41,526 nucleotides of DNA from Asaia bogorensis (GTDB lineage: Bacteria; Pseudomonadota; Alphaproteobacteria; Acetobacterales; Acetobacteraceae): the NCBI GenBank assembly GCA_943333505.2, contig CALQTN020000036.1:1-41526 (forward strand). Direction: 5' to 3'. A program made the position numbers and the translations under genes. Position 1 is the stretch's first letter, and each line of letters starts with the position of its first letter. Positions 7,603 through 15,507 of the stretch are shown here, one piece after another. The notes below the pieces were generated by a model. It did no database searches. It was not told the origin of the DNA and saw only the letters and a list, made by a program, of their open reading frames with translations.

Positions 7603-8561
7603 GTCAGAATCCCTTCAACAATTTTCTGGACGGCCAAGGCTTCCTCCAGCGTCGCCAACGGATGCGCCTCGCCCCTCACCATGGCGGCTACCCCGGCCAA
7701 TTGCCGTGTCAGCCCGAGTGGGCGGGCGCGTTCCTGCGGCATTGCATCAGCGTCTGGTTGCCAGATTCCGTCTGCCAGTTGCTCAGCAATTGCCCAGTCG
7801 CGGATACGGATCGTGCCCTTGTCGCCAACCAGCGTCCAAAGGTTATGATCATCTTTCGCGGTAGTACCAATCCCACCGGTCAGGGTGATCGGGATACCAC
7901 CGGCCGACAGCGTGGCGGTGATGGCGCGTTCGCTCCGGTCGGCGATCGGGAAATCTGCCTGATGTGCGCCGAGGCTGATCGGCCCGAGCAGGCGTCCGGT
8001 GAGGAACAGGAAATGCGAGACCACCTCGCGGGTGAAACCGCCCTCGGCGCGGCCGTCGAGCCAACTCACCGCGCCTTGCTGCCAGCCGCGCGGCCAGTTG
8101 GCGAAGGCGACCTCGATGGTCAGCGATTGCGGCGTGCCGATCATCCCGGATGCGAGCCAATTCCGCATATGCTCGGCGGAAAACGAGGTCGCCATCGGGA
8201 AATTCACCGCGGCGCGCTTGCCTTTGGCTGAAGCCACAAACGCCTCAGCCGCCACAATATTGGCGGCCAACGGTTTTTCGCAGAACACTGCCTTGCCAGC
8301 TTTCAGCACCGCCGTCGCGAGATCAATATGCGATGCTGGCGGCGAGGCGATATAGACGCAGTCCGATGCCGCGATCAGCGCCTCGGCCGATTGCGCGATG
8401 GCGAGCCCTGGCAGACCGGCACTGATGCGGGCGCGGGCGGCTTCGGACGGGTCCCAGATTCCGGCGATGTCAACGATGTCGGTCGCGTGTTCACGCGCGG
8501 CGCGCAGCATGCGCTCGCCCATGATGCCGGTGCCGATTACGCCAAGCTTGAACTGTGCCAT
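7599..8561 (-). CDS. Gfo/Idh/MocA-family oxidoreductase
   Basis: This is a 320-residue NAD(P)-dependent dehydrogenase. The Rossmann motif GVIGTGIMGERML lies near residues 6-18, and the family motif CEKPLA with its catalytic Lys lies near residue 93. The C-terminal alpha/beta domain includes GGFTREVVSHFLFLTGRLLG, where the usual His of the active site sits. I chose ATG at 8561 over the in-frame ATG at 8579 because GTAGGA precedes it at good spacing and it places the Rossmann strand at the N-terminus. It starts 4 bases after the stop of the upstream amidohydrolase gene and overlaps the next gene by ATGA. Confidence 0.87.
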   Translation of the reverse strand: MAQFKLGVIGTGIMGERMLRAAREHATDIVDIAGIWDPSEAARARISAGLPGLAIAQSAEALIAASDCVYIASPPASHIDLATAVLKAGKAVFCEKPLAANIVAAEAFVASAKGKRAAVNFPMATSFSAEHMRNWLASGMIGTPQSLTIEVAFANWPRGWQQGAVSWLDGRAEGGFTREVVSHFLFLTGRLLGPISLGAHQADFPIADRSERAITATLSAGGIPITLTGGIGTTAKDDHNLWTLVGDKGTIRIRDWAIAEQLADGIWQPDADAMPQERARPLGLTRQLAGVAAMVRGEAHPLATLEEALAVQKIVEGILT

Positions 8562-8565
8562 CGTC

Positions 8566-9594
8566 CTACCCCAATCCACCGAGAAATTTCGTCAACAACC
8601 CGCCGATGACATCGACGTTATAACCACCCTCCTGCACCACCGCGCAGGGTCGGGCGAGTTTTCTGATCGCTGCACCCGCGCGGGCGAAGCCATCGGCGCT
8701 GACATCGAGAAAGCCAAGCGGTTCGTCACAGCTCGCATCGAACCCAAGGCTGATCACCAGCGCATCGACCCGGTGCGCTGTGATCGCGGCCAGTGCGGCC
8801 TTGATTGCCGCAAGCCAAACCTCGTCATCAGCACCTTGCAGCAGCGGCATGTTGAGGTTGCAACCGGCGCCGGCGCCCGCGCCACGTTCGCTGGCATGGC
8901 CGACATACCAAGGGTAATAGCGGTTCGGATCACCGTGGATTGAGGCGAAAAATACGTCGTCCCGATCCCAGAATATGCCCTGGGTGCCGTTGCCGTGATG
9001 GCTGTCGATATCGAGGATCGCGATCCGTGCCGCACCCTGCATGCGCAGGCGCTCTGCCGCCAGTGCCGCGTTATTGAGGTAGCAATGCCCGCCGGCCCGG
9101 GCGGCGTAGGCATGATGGCCGGGCGGGCGGGCCAGCGCATAGGCGTGGCGGCCCATTGCGGCTTCATCGGCTGCGGCTATTGCCCCGGCGGCGGCACGCA
9201 CGGCCGCAGGAAACGTGTCCAAGGTGATCGGGCAGGCGGCGTCCGCAGTGTACCAGCCCACCTGGCCGATGATGGTCGAGGACCGCCGTGCGCCATTGGC
9301 CATCATCTCGGGGGTTGGGTGGATGTTGGCGACAACCTCGTCCCCTGGATCGGGCAGCGCCGCCCAGGCATGCGGACCATCGCGCAGGAAGCCGAGGTAA
9401 TCCGGGCTGTGGACCTGACGGAGGGTCAGCAGATCGATCTCCGGCGGATCAATGATCTCCATCCGCATGTCGGTGCAGGCTTCCAGCAGGGCTTCGGCGC
9501 GGGCGGGGATTTCGAAATTCTTCCGCACCTTGCCTTTTTGCAGGAAGAATTCCGGCGCGTGCGCCTGCTGTGCCTGGTCCCAGAAAACTTTCAT
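8566..9594 (-). CDS. Histone-deacetylase-like amidohydrolase, acetylpolyamine amidohydrolase type
   Basis: This zinc hydrolase would remove acetyl groups from small acetylated amines such as acetylpolyamines. The 342-residue product shows the arginase/deacetylase-fold active site. Tandem His160-His161 (RPPGHHAY) are the general acid/base pair. Asp197 and His199 in DIDSHHGNGTQ and Asp286 in LGFDAS are the zinc ligands, and Tyr325 in EGGYN is the transition-state tyrosine. The N-terminus (MKVFWDQAQQAHAPEFF) and spacing are like bacterial acetylpolyamine amidohydrolases rather than HDAC8-type proteins. It is first in a three-gene minus-strand unit and divergent from the MlrC-like gene, 58 bases away. 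The sugar-type partners are unexpected for a polyamine pathway. Confidence 0.88.
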   Translation of the reverse strand: MKVFWDQAQQAHAPEFFLQKGKVRKNFEIPARAEALLEACTDMRMEIIDPPEIDLLTLRQVHSPDYLGFLRDGPHAWAALPDPGDEVVANIHPTPEMMANGARRSSTIIGQVGWYTADAACPITLDTFPAAVRAAAGAIAAADEAAMGRHAYALARPPGHHAYAARAGGHCYLNNAALAAERLRMQGAARIAILDIDSHHGNGTQGIFWDRDDVFFASIHGDPNRYYPWYVGHASERGAGAGAGCNLNMPLLQGADDEVWLAAIKAALAAITAHRVDALVISLGFDASCDEPLGFLDVSADGFARAGAAIRKLARPCAVVQEGGYNVDVIGGLLTKFLGGLG

Positions 9595-9652
9595 CGCTTG
9601 CTCCTTGGCGTATCGGCGCTACCGTAGCGCGAGACAGTTAGGACCGCACCCC

Positions 9653-11134
9653 ATGACCTTACGAATCGCCGTTGGCGGCTTCATGCATGAAAGCCATTCC
9701 TTTGCCCCGCGCCCGACCCGCTACATTGACTTTGTTTTGCCAGGTGGCTTTCCCCGACTGACGGTCGGGGCTGGGCTGTTCGACGCGGTGCGCGGGACCT
9801 CGGTGCCGATCGCCGGTGCGATTGATGCGGCACCAGGAGTCGATCTGGTGCCACTCGCCTGGGGTTTCGCCAATCCGGCGGGCCCGGTGCAGGACGAGGC
9901 GTTCGAGCGGATTTCCGCGCTGATCATCGCCGAACTGTCTCGGGCGCTGGATGCCGGGCCGCTCGACGGGATTTACCTCGATCTGCACGGCGCCGCAGTG
10001 GCGGACAGCTTCCCCGACATGGAAGGCGAATTATTGCGCCGGGTGCGTGCCGTGGTGGGTGATCTGCCGTTGACCATCAGCCTTGATCCGCACTGTAATC
10101 TGACCCCGAAAATGGTGGCGCTGTGCGATGTGCTGGTGCCGTTCCGGACCTATCCGCATATCGACATGCGCGCTGCCGGCGCCCAGGCGATGCAGCTGCT
10201 GCTGGAACGTATCAAGCGCGGCAAACCCTGGGCACGGGCGTTCCGCCAAGTCGATTACTGGATCGCGCTCCCGATGCAATGCACCATGATGGCACCGATG
10301 CTGCCGGTGATGGAGGAACGCACCAGGCTTGCCGAAGGGGTGGCCGAACTCGCCTATTGCTTTGGCTTTCCTTATGCCGATTTCCATGATTGCGGTGTTG
10401 CGCTTGCGGCCTACGCCGATACCCAGGCAGAAGCCGACGCGGCGGCCGACGCTTTCAAGGCCTTCATCGATGCGCGCGAAGCCTCGTTTCAATGCGCAAT
10501 CGAGGATGCCGCAACCTCGGTGGCCCAGGCCATTGCCATCACCGCCACCGCGTCCCGCCCGGTCGTGATCGCCGATACCCAGGACAATCCCGGCGGCGGC
10601 GGCCACGGCGATACCACCGGCCTGCTTGGTGAACTGATCCGCCAAGGGGCAAAGGGCGCGGTGCTGGCGCTGATCAACGACGCCGAAGCCGCCAGCGCCT
10701 GCCATGCGGTCGGGGAGGGGGCGCGGATTGCCCTGTCGCTGGGGGGCAAGTCTGATGGCGTGCCGCTGGCGGTGGACGCGCTTGTGTTGAAACTGACCGA
10801 TGGCAATTTCGTCAACACCGGACCGATGGGCAAGGGCAACCCCGCCGATCTCGGGCCGTGCGTGCTGATCGAGGCGGGCGGTGTGCGGGTGATCGTGGTC
10901 AGCCGCAAAACCCAGGCCTACGATCAGGCGCTGTTCCGCCATGTCGGGATCGAACCGTCCGAGTGCAAAATCATCGTACTGAAGTCTTCGGTGCATTTCC
11001 GCGCCGATTTCCAGCCGATAGCCGAAGCGGTGCTGGTCGCCGCCGCACCCGGCCCTGTGGTCGCCGATCCGGCGGTGCTGCCGTTCAAAAATCTGCGGCC
11101 GGGGCTCAGGCTGCGGCCGATGGATAATCGCTAG
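9653..11134 (+). CDS. MlrC-family (M81) metallopeptidase / microcystinase C-like protein
   Basis: This is a 493-residue protein of the MlrC family (DUF1485 plus MlrC C-terminal domain). MlrC of microcystin degraders hydrolyses linear peptides, but most homologues have unknown substrates. N-terminal features are GGFMHESHSF (metal-ligand Glu/His) and IYLDLHGAAVAD (Asp and His), followed by SLDPHCNL. The C-terminal half has ADTQDNPGGGGHGDTT and VVVSRKTQAYDQ, both typical. I chose ATG at 9653, with TTAGGA upstream, since the family begins 'RIAVGGF.HE'. The stop TAG at 11132-11134 is the first three bases of a palindromic repeat. Confidence 0.85.
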   Translation: MTLRIAVGGFMHESHSFAPRPTRYIDFVLPGGFPRLTVGAGLFDAVRGTSVPIAGAIDAAPGVDLVPLAWGFANPAGPVQDEAFERISALIIAELSRALDAGPLDGIYLDLHGAAVADSFPDMEGELLRRVRAVVGDLPLTISLDPHCNLTPKMVALCDVLVPFRTYPHIDMRAAGAQAMQLLLERIKRGKPWARAFRQVDYWIALPMQCTMMAPMLPVMEERTRLAEGVAELAYCFGFPYADFHDCGVALAAYADTQAEADAAADAFKAFIDAREASFQCAIEDAATSVAQAIAITATASRPVVIADTQDNPGGGGHGDTTGLLGELIRQGAKGAVLALINDAEAASACHAVGEGARIALSLGGKSDGVPLAVDALVLKLTDGNFVNTGPMGKGNPADLGPCVLIEAGGVRVIVVSRKTQAYDQALFRHVGIEPSECKIIVLKSSVHFRADFQPIAEAVLVAAAPGPVVADPAVLPFKNLRPGLRLRPMDNR

Positions 11135-11173
11135 AGCGTGATGGCCGCTGATAGGCGCGGTCATCACGCTCTA
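11132..11173. repeat. Palindromic repeat, family A copy 1; likely bidirectional terminator
   Basis: 17-base arms at 11132-11148 and 11157-11173, beginning TAGAGCGTGATGG, pair with a single G-T wobble around loop TGATAGGC. The left arm supplies the TAG stop of the MlrC-like gene, and the right arm ends 3 bases before the stop of the convergent otnC-like gene. The same loop and a covarying stem occur at 36856-36899. Confidence 0.75.
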
Positions 11174-11176
11174 AAC

Positions 11177-11809
11177 TCAGGCGAATGTCGTGAGCAGATC
11201 ATCAACCTGGGGCGCCGTCAGCAGTCTTGGCGACGCCCCCCGTAGCAGCAGGAACAGCTTCGCGGCCTCCTCGATTTCCTCGGCGGCATAAACCGCGTCG
11301 GACAATGTCGCACCACAGACCACCGGGCCGTGATTGGCGAGCAATACGGCGCGCGCATCCAGCGCCGCCGCGTGGATCGCGGGTTCCATCGTCGGATCCC
11401 CTGGACGGTAATACGGCACGATCGGCATTGTCCGTCCAACGCGCATCACGAAATAGGGCGTCAGCGGCGGGATCGGATTGGTTGGATCGACATCGGGCAA
11501 ACACGCGACCGCAGTCGCCATTGTCGAATGCAAATGCACCACCGCGCCTGCGTCCGGCCGTGCCTGGTAGAAGGCACGATGCATGAAGACTTCCTTGGAC
11601 GGCTTGTCGCCACCGATATGAACGAAATCGGGGTCGAGCTTCGAAATCCGCGCCGCGTTCAACCGCCCGAGCGAGGCGTTGGTTGGGGTCATCAGATAAC
11701 CGTCGGCGACCCGCGCGCTGATGTTGCCAGCGCTGCCGACCGAGAAGCCGCGGGCGAACAGGCTCGCGGCGAGGGAGACGAGCAATTCGCGAAGTTCGAG
11801 TTCAGACAT
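11177..11809 (-). CDS. Class II aldolase, 3-oxo-tetronate 4-phosphate decarboxylase-like
   Basis: This 210-residue class II aldolase/adducin-family enzyme resembles OtnC, which decarboxylates 3-oxo-tetronate 4-phosphate to dihydroxyacetone phosphate. GSAGNIS at residues 26-31 is the phosphate-binding loop, Glu73 is the likely catalytic acid, and His92, His94 and His160 are the metal ligands. I chose ATG at 11809 because OtnC proteins begin close to 'MS-LRE'; an ATG at 11845 adds 12 unrelated residues. Neither start has a good ribosome site. It follows an otnK-like gene after 116 bases that contain a palindromic repeat, so the two may share a transcript. Confidence 0.82.
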   Translation of the reverse strand: MSELELRELLVSLAASLFARGFSVGSAGNISARVADGYLMTPTNASLGRLNAARISKLDPDFVHIGGDKPSKEVFMHRAFYQARPDAGAVVHLHSTMATAVACLPDVDPTNPIPPLTPYFVMRVGRTMPIVPYYRPGDPTMEPAIHAAALDARAVLLANHGPVVCGATLSDAVYAAEEIEEAAKLFLLLRGASPRLLTAPQVDDLLTTFA

Positions 11810-11894
11810 GAGGAAGCATCCAAGAAAGCAGTTCGTTTTGTCCATGGCGCACCACTATTCGCGCGTACCCGGAACCAAAGTGGGGCGTTTCTTG

Positions 11895-11918
11895 CTTCTT
11901 TTTGTTCACAAAAAGAAG
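11895..11918. repeat. Palindromic repeat, copy 2 (arms around TTCTTTTTGT / ACAAAAAGAA)
   Basis: Two perfect 11-base arms flank a 2-base centre TC, with the inner 22 bases identical to the copy at 2142-2163. It lies 8 bases beyond the otnK stop, between otnK and otnC. Whether it stops transcription or is only a repeat cannot be told from sequence. Confidence 0.75.
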
Positions 11919-11925
11919 ACCTTCC

Positions 11926-13197
11926 TTACCCTGCCTGAAACGCCTTCATAAAGAAATCCGGCGCCCCGAAATTCCCCGACTTCAGCGCCAGCCTCATCGC
12001 CGGCCCGGACCCTTCCGCATAGGTCCAAGGCACCCCCGGATCGATCGCCTCGCCAATCCGCAAATGGCTGATCCCCAAACGCTGCACCACTGCGCCGGAT
12101 GTCTCCCCGCCCGCCACGATCAGGCGTCGCACGCCGCGGGCCACCAGCGCCTCGGCGATTTCGGCCATGGCTTGCTCAATCATCGCCCCGGCCTCGGCGC
12201 GGCCGAGCCGGGCCTGCAGCGCGGCAACCTTGTCGGGCGGTGCGGAGGCCGCGATCAGGACCGGGGTCGGGCCGAGCTTGCCGGTGATCCAGGCTAAAGC
12301 CTCGGCGGCCAGCGCGCCGGCATCGGGGGTCGATAACGGATCGAGTTCCAGGGTGGGCATGTGATCACGCGCCTTGGCGATCTGGAACAGAGTGGCGCGC
12401 GAGCAGGATCCGGCGAGTACCGCGGCGTGGCCGTCAACCTCGGGCAGGATACCGGCATCGGTGCGGATCGGCAGCTTGCCAGCCCGGCGGAAATTCTCCG
12501 GCAGGCCCATCGCAATCCCTGACCCGCCGGTGATCAGCGCATGGTTGGCGGCGGCCTCCCCGATCGCGACCAGATCATCATTGGTCACCGCATCGATGAT
12601 CCCGTAGCGGCGGCCTTGCTCCTTAAGGCCGGTCATCGCTTTGCGAATTCCCTGCGCGCCCTGTACCACGGTCGGGTAGGCGACGAGGCCGACTGTGCCG
12701 CCGGTCTGGCGTGACAGGACGCGGACCAGATTGGCATCCTTCATGGGCGTCAGCGGGTGGTCCTGCATGCCGCTTTCGTTGAGCAATTGCGCCCCGACGA
12801 ACAGATGGCCCTGGTAGACGCTGCGTCCATTGGCGGGGAAGGCCGGGCAGGCGAGGGCGAAACCGGCGCCGAGATCTTCCAGCAGCGCATCGGCGACCGG
12901 GCCGATATTACCCTCATCGGTGCTGTCGAAGGTTGAGCAATATTTGAAGAAAAACTGCGTGCAGCCGGCGTGGCGCAACCAGGCGAGGGCGGCGCGGCTG
13001 TTGGCCACAGCCTCCTCCACCGGTGCGGTGCGCGATTTCAACGCCACGATGAGCGCATCAGCCTCGGGCACCGGATCGTTCGGACCGGGTACGAACACCA
13101 CCTGCACAGTGCGCATGCCGTTCTGCACCAGCATGGTGGCGAGGTCGGTGGCGCCGGTGAAATCGTCAGCGATACAGCCGAGGATAGGTTTGCTCAT
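11926..13197 (-). CDS. 3-oxo-tetronate kinase-like protein (four-carbon acid sugar kinase, DUF1537)
   Basis: This is a 423-residue kinase of the OtnK/DUF1537 family, which phosphorylates four-carbon acid sugars. The N-terminal domain opens with LGCIADDFTGATDLA (residues 7-20), the sugar-binding signature. The C-terminal nucleotide-binding domain carries IVAGGETSGAVVQRLG and, near the end, GNFGAPDFF. An otnC-like gene follows, which supports the 3-oxo-tetronate assignment. The start ATG (13197) overlaps the stop of the glycosyltransferase gene by ATGA, so translation is coupled to the upstream cluster. That coupling is odd for a sugar-acid catabolic gene and may mean the kinase has another substrate here. 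Confidence 0.88.
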   Translation of the reverse strand: MSKPILGCIADDFTGATDLATMLVQNGMRTVQVVFVPGPNDPVPEADALIVALKSRTAPVEEAVANSRAALAWLRHAGCTQFFFKYCSTFDSTDEGNIGPVADALLEDLGAGFALACPAFPANGRSVYQGHLFVGAQLLNESGMQDHPLTPMKDANLVRVLSRQTGGTVGLVAYPTVVQGAQGIRKAMTGLKEQGRRYGIIDAVTNDDLVAIGEAAANHALITGGSGIAMGLPENFRRAGKLPIRTDAGILPEVDGHAAVLAGSCSRATLFQIAKARDHMPTLELDPLSTPDAGALAAEALAWITGKLGPTPVLIAASAPPDKVAALQARLGRAEAGAMIEQAMAEIAEALVARGVRRLIVAGGETSGAVVQRLGISHLRIGEAIDPGVPWTYAEGSGPAMRLALKSGNFGAPDFFMKAFQAG

Positions 13198-14168
13198 GAC
13201 AATTCCAATGCGGCGGCGAATTTGCTGACTTGCGCCGGCCAATCCGGCAGTGCCTGGCCGGCTTCCCAGGCGGCATCGGCCATTTCCCGGCGCAGTGCGG
13301 TGTCGAAAATCAGCCGGCGCAGGGTTTTGGAGTAGGTCACCTGGTCATCAACATTACACACGGCCCCCGCCATTTCGGGCATGCCGTCGCCGGCAGCACC
13401 GCCGCGGGTAACGGCGAACGGGATGCCGTGGGCGAGTGATTCCGCGATCGCCATACCGTAGCCTTCGAATTTTGTGGCGAGGGCGAACAGATCGGTCCTG
13501 GCCCATTGCGTGTCGAGCGCTGGCCCGGTCAGCACGCCGGGAAAGCCGACCCGGTCGGCGATATTCAACTCCGCTGCCAACGCTGCCAGCGACGCGCCAT
13601 AGGCGGCATCATCGGCGATGCCGGCGATGGTCAGGTGCCAGTCGAGGTCCCAAAGCCGGCCAAGCGAGCGCAACAGCATTCCGTGGCCCTTGCGCGGGGT
13701 GAGCGAGCCGAGCGCGAGGATTTCGCAGCCCTGGTCGCGAAACGCGCTGCGTGGCACGGGCGCGGTGCCGGGTTGGACGACGCGGATTCGGTCAGCGGCG
13801 ACGGCGAAGTGTTCGACCAACGCCCTGGCGGTCCAGTCCGAGGTCACGATGATCCGGGCAAAGGCGGGGAACAGCGCGTTTTCGAGTTCGGCGAGGTGCG
13901 CCATGTCCGGTTCGAGCGAGATCGGATGATGGATCAGCCCGACGCAGGGACGCGCGGCGATCTCGGCGGCGAGCGTTGCGCAGGCCGGCAGCGCCAAGCC
14001 GTCGATGATCGGCAGCCCGGGCTGGTTCAACGCGGCAAGCGGGTCGCCAAGTTCGCAAACGTCGATCTGGTGGCCCAAGCCGCGCAGGCCGGCGATGATG
14101 GCGCGGTCATAGCCATAGCCGCCGGAAACCGTGGCGAGCGGGCCGGGAATGATGAAACGCGCCTGCAT
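13194..14168 (-). CDS. Glycosyltransferase family 4 protein
   Basis: This is a 324-residue GT-B fold retaining glycosyltransferase. The N-terminal domain has the donor/acceptor glycine patch SGGYGYDRAI near residues 15-24. The C-terminal domain has LGSLTPRKGHGMLLRSLG and the E-x7-E motif KFEGYGMAIAES, which binds the nucleotide-sugar. It is shorter than usual GT4 enzymes (350-400). It has no membrane segment. Its ATG overlaps the PTPS-like stop, and its stop overlaps the kinase start, so it is an integral member of the run. The acceptor is unknown; the neighbouring pterin-type genes suggest a small heterocycle, and the flagellar genes further upstream make flagellin a second possibility. Confidence 0.85.
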   Translation of the reverse strand: MQARFIIPGPLATVSGGYGYDRAIIAGLRGLGHQIDVCELGDPLAALNQPGLPIIDGLALPACATLAAEIAARPCVGLIHHPISLEPDMAHLAELENALFPAFARIIVTSDWTARALVEHFAVAADRIRVVQPGTAPVPRSAFRDQGCEILALGSLTPRKGHGMLLRSLGRLWDLDWHLTIAGIADDAAYGASLAALAAELNIADRVGFPGVLTGPALDTQWARTDLFALATKFEGYGMAIAESLAHGIPFAVTRGGAAGDGMPEMAGAVCNVDDQVTYSKTLRRLIFDTALRREMADAAWEAGQALPDWPAQVSKFAAALELS

Positions 14169-14566
14169 CAGACTGCGGCCTCATACGCGGCCCAGGCGAC
14201 CGGGCTTTCGCGCAGCAGAATTTTAAGGCTGGAAACCCCAGCGCCGCCCGCACCTAGCCTGCCATCCTTAAGGGCCGCGACAATCAGGTCGTGTATATGC
14301 TGGGCCATGAATTCGGTGGTGGTGTTCTGCCCGGCGAGCGCGGGCAACGTGTCGAGATTATGGTAGTCGACCGTATCCAGCAGCGTCCGCAGCACGGTTT
14401 TGGCGAGGCCGATATCAATCAGCAGGTTGGCGGCATCGAGCCTGGCGGCACGAAATTCGGCTTCGACCGCGTAGGTTGCGCCGTGCAGGCGCTGGGCGGG
14501 GCCGAATTCCTCGCCCTGGAAGGAATGGGCGATCATGATGTGGTCGCAAACTGTCAGGCTGAACAT
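14168..14566 (-). CDS. 6-pyruvoyltetrahydropterin synthase / QueD-like protein with altered active site
   Basis: A 132-residue T-fold protein. QueD/PTPS enzymes act on dihydroneopterin triphosphate and need three zinc His and a catalytic Cys. Here His14 (MIAHSF) and His28 (LHGATY) are kept. The expected second His of 'HGH' is Ala30, and the Cys four residues before His28 is Ala24. The closing part (YHNLDTLPALAGQNTTTEFMAQHI) keeps the conserved NPTxE-like region as NTTTE. The family fit is good but the chemistry must differ. I chose ATG at 14566, which overlaps the dehydrogenase gene by 13 bases. I recall similar 'FGPAQ-LHGAT' proteins in roseobacters beside the same partner types. Confidence 0.82.
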   Translation of the reverse strand: MFSLTVCDHIMIAHSFQGEEFGPAQRLHGATYAVEAEFRAARLDAANLLIDIGLAKTVLRTLLDTVDYHNLDTLPALAGQNTTTEFMAQHIHDLIVAALKDGRLGAGGAGVSSLKILLRESPVAWAAYEAAV

Positions 14567-15507
14567 AGGTCGGTCCCGTAGGTAATGACATGGCACAATC
14601 CGCCGGCCAGCAGGCGTGGCATCGCGGCGGGGAGATCGACGAACCGCGTGGGTGGTTCGAGCAAAGCGTCGTAGGCGGCATCTTTCAGCAAATCCAGCGC
14701 CAAAGCCAGACGTTGGGTGTGGCTGCGGCGGCCGCGCATGGCTGGGGCGATGTGGCCAACCTGGGACGCAACAATCCGCAGCCGCTTGGAATGGAAGGCG
14801 CCGCCGAGCGGCAAAGCGGGCAGGGCGTCGCCGAACCAACTGGCTTCGATGATGCGCGACTCGAAGCCAGCGCAATCCAAAGCGAGCCGCAGGCCTGACT
14901 CGCTGCCTGAGGCATGAATGATCAAATCCTGATCTAGTCGCCGCGAATCGAATTCACATCCGAGTCGCTGCGCGATTCGGGCACGACTCGGGTCGATGTC
15001 CACCATCGTGACCACAGTCCCCGGAATGCGTGCCAGCAAAGACCCGACCAACAGTCCGACCACGCCGGCACCGATCACCAGCACGCGCTCGCCCGGCAGG
15101 CAGGCAGCGTCCCAGGCGATGTTGAGCGCGGTTTCCATGTTGGCCGCCAGGACTGCGCGCGCGGTTGGCACCGCATCGGGCACCGGCACGCACATCGCGA
15201 TCGGGGCAAGGAAGCGGTCCTGATGCGGATGCAGCACCAAGACGCGCTGGCCGGTCGGATCATGGCCGACGGCGCTGTAGCCATATTTTACTGGGAATGG
15301 AAACGCGCCACCCATCAGCGGCGCGCGCATGGTGTCGAACTGGCTCGGGGGGACTTTGCCGGCGAAGACCAAAGCCTCGGTGCCTCGGGAGATGCCGGAG
15401 GCCAGGGTGGTGATCAGGGCTTGGTCGGCACCGGGCGGCGACAAGGTCTCGGAGCGCAGCGTGCCTTGCCCGGCGGCCTCGATCCAGAAGGCGGTGGCGT
15501 CGGTCAT
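14554..15507 (-). CDS. Zinc-type alcohol dehydrogenase-like protein (MDR superfamily)
   Basis: This is a 317-residue medium-chain dehydrogenase/reductase. The N-terminal GroES-like part includes SGISRGTEALVFAG and GYSAVG. The Rossmann domain has VLVIGAGVVGLLVGSLL followed by VDIDPSR. The GHE zinc motif and the structural-zinc Cys cluster of classical ADHs are missing, so catalysis is probably zinc-independent or reductase-like. Similar shortened MDR proteins include bacteriochlorophyllide dehydrogenase-like enzymes. The start ATG at 15507 overlaps the RibD-like stop by ATGA. As part of this cluster it would oxidise or reduce the same intermediate that the RibD-like and PTPS-like proteins handle. 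Confidence 0.82.
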   Translation of the reverse strand: MTDATAFWIEAAGQGTLRSETLSPPGADQALITTLASGISRGTEALVFAGKVPPSQFDTMRAPLMGGAFPFPVKYGYSAVGHDPTGQRVLVLHPHQDRFLAPIAMCVPVPDAVPTARAVLAANMETALNIAWDAACLPGERVLVIGAGVVGLLVGSLLARIPGTVVTMVDIDPSRARIAQRLGCEFDSRRLDQDLIIHASGSESGLRLALDCAGFESRIIEASWFGDALPALPLGGAFHSKRLRIVASQVGHIAPAMRGRRSHTQRLALALDLLKDAAYDALLEPPTRFVDLPAAMPRLLAGGLCHVITYGTDLCSA

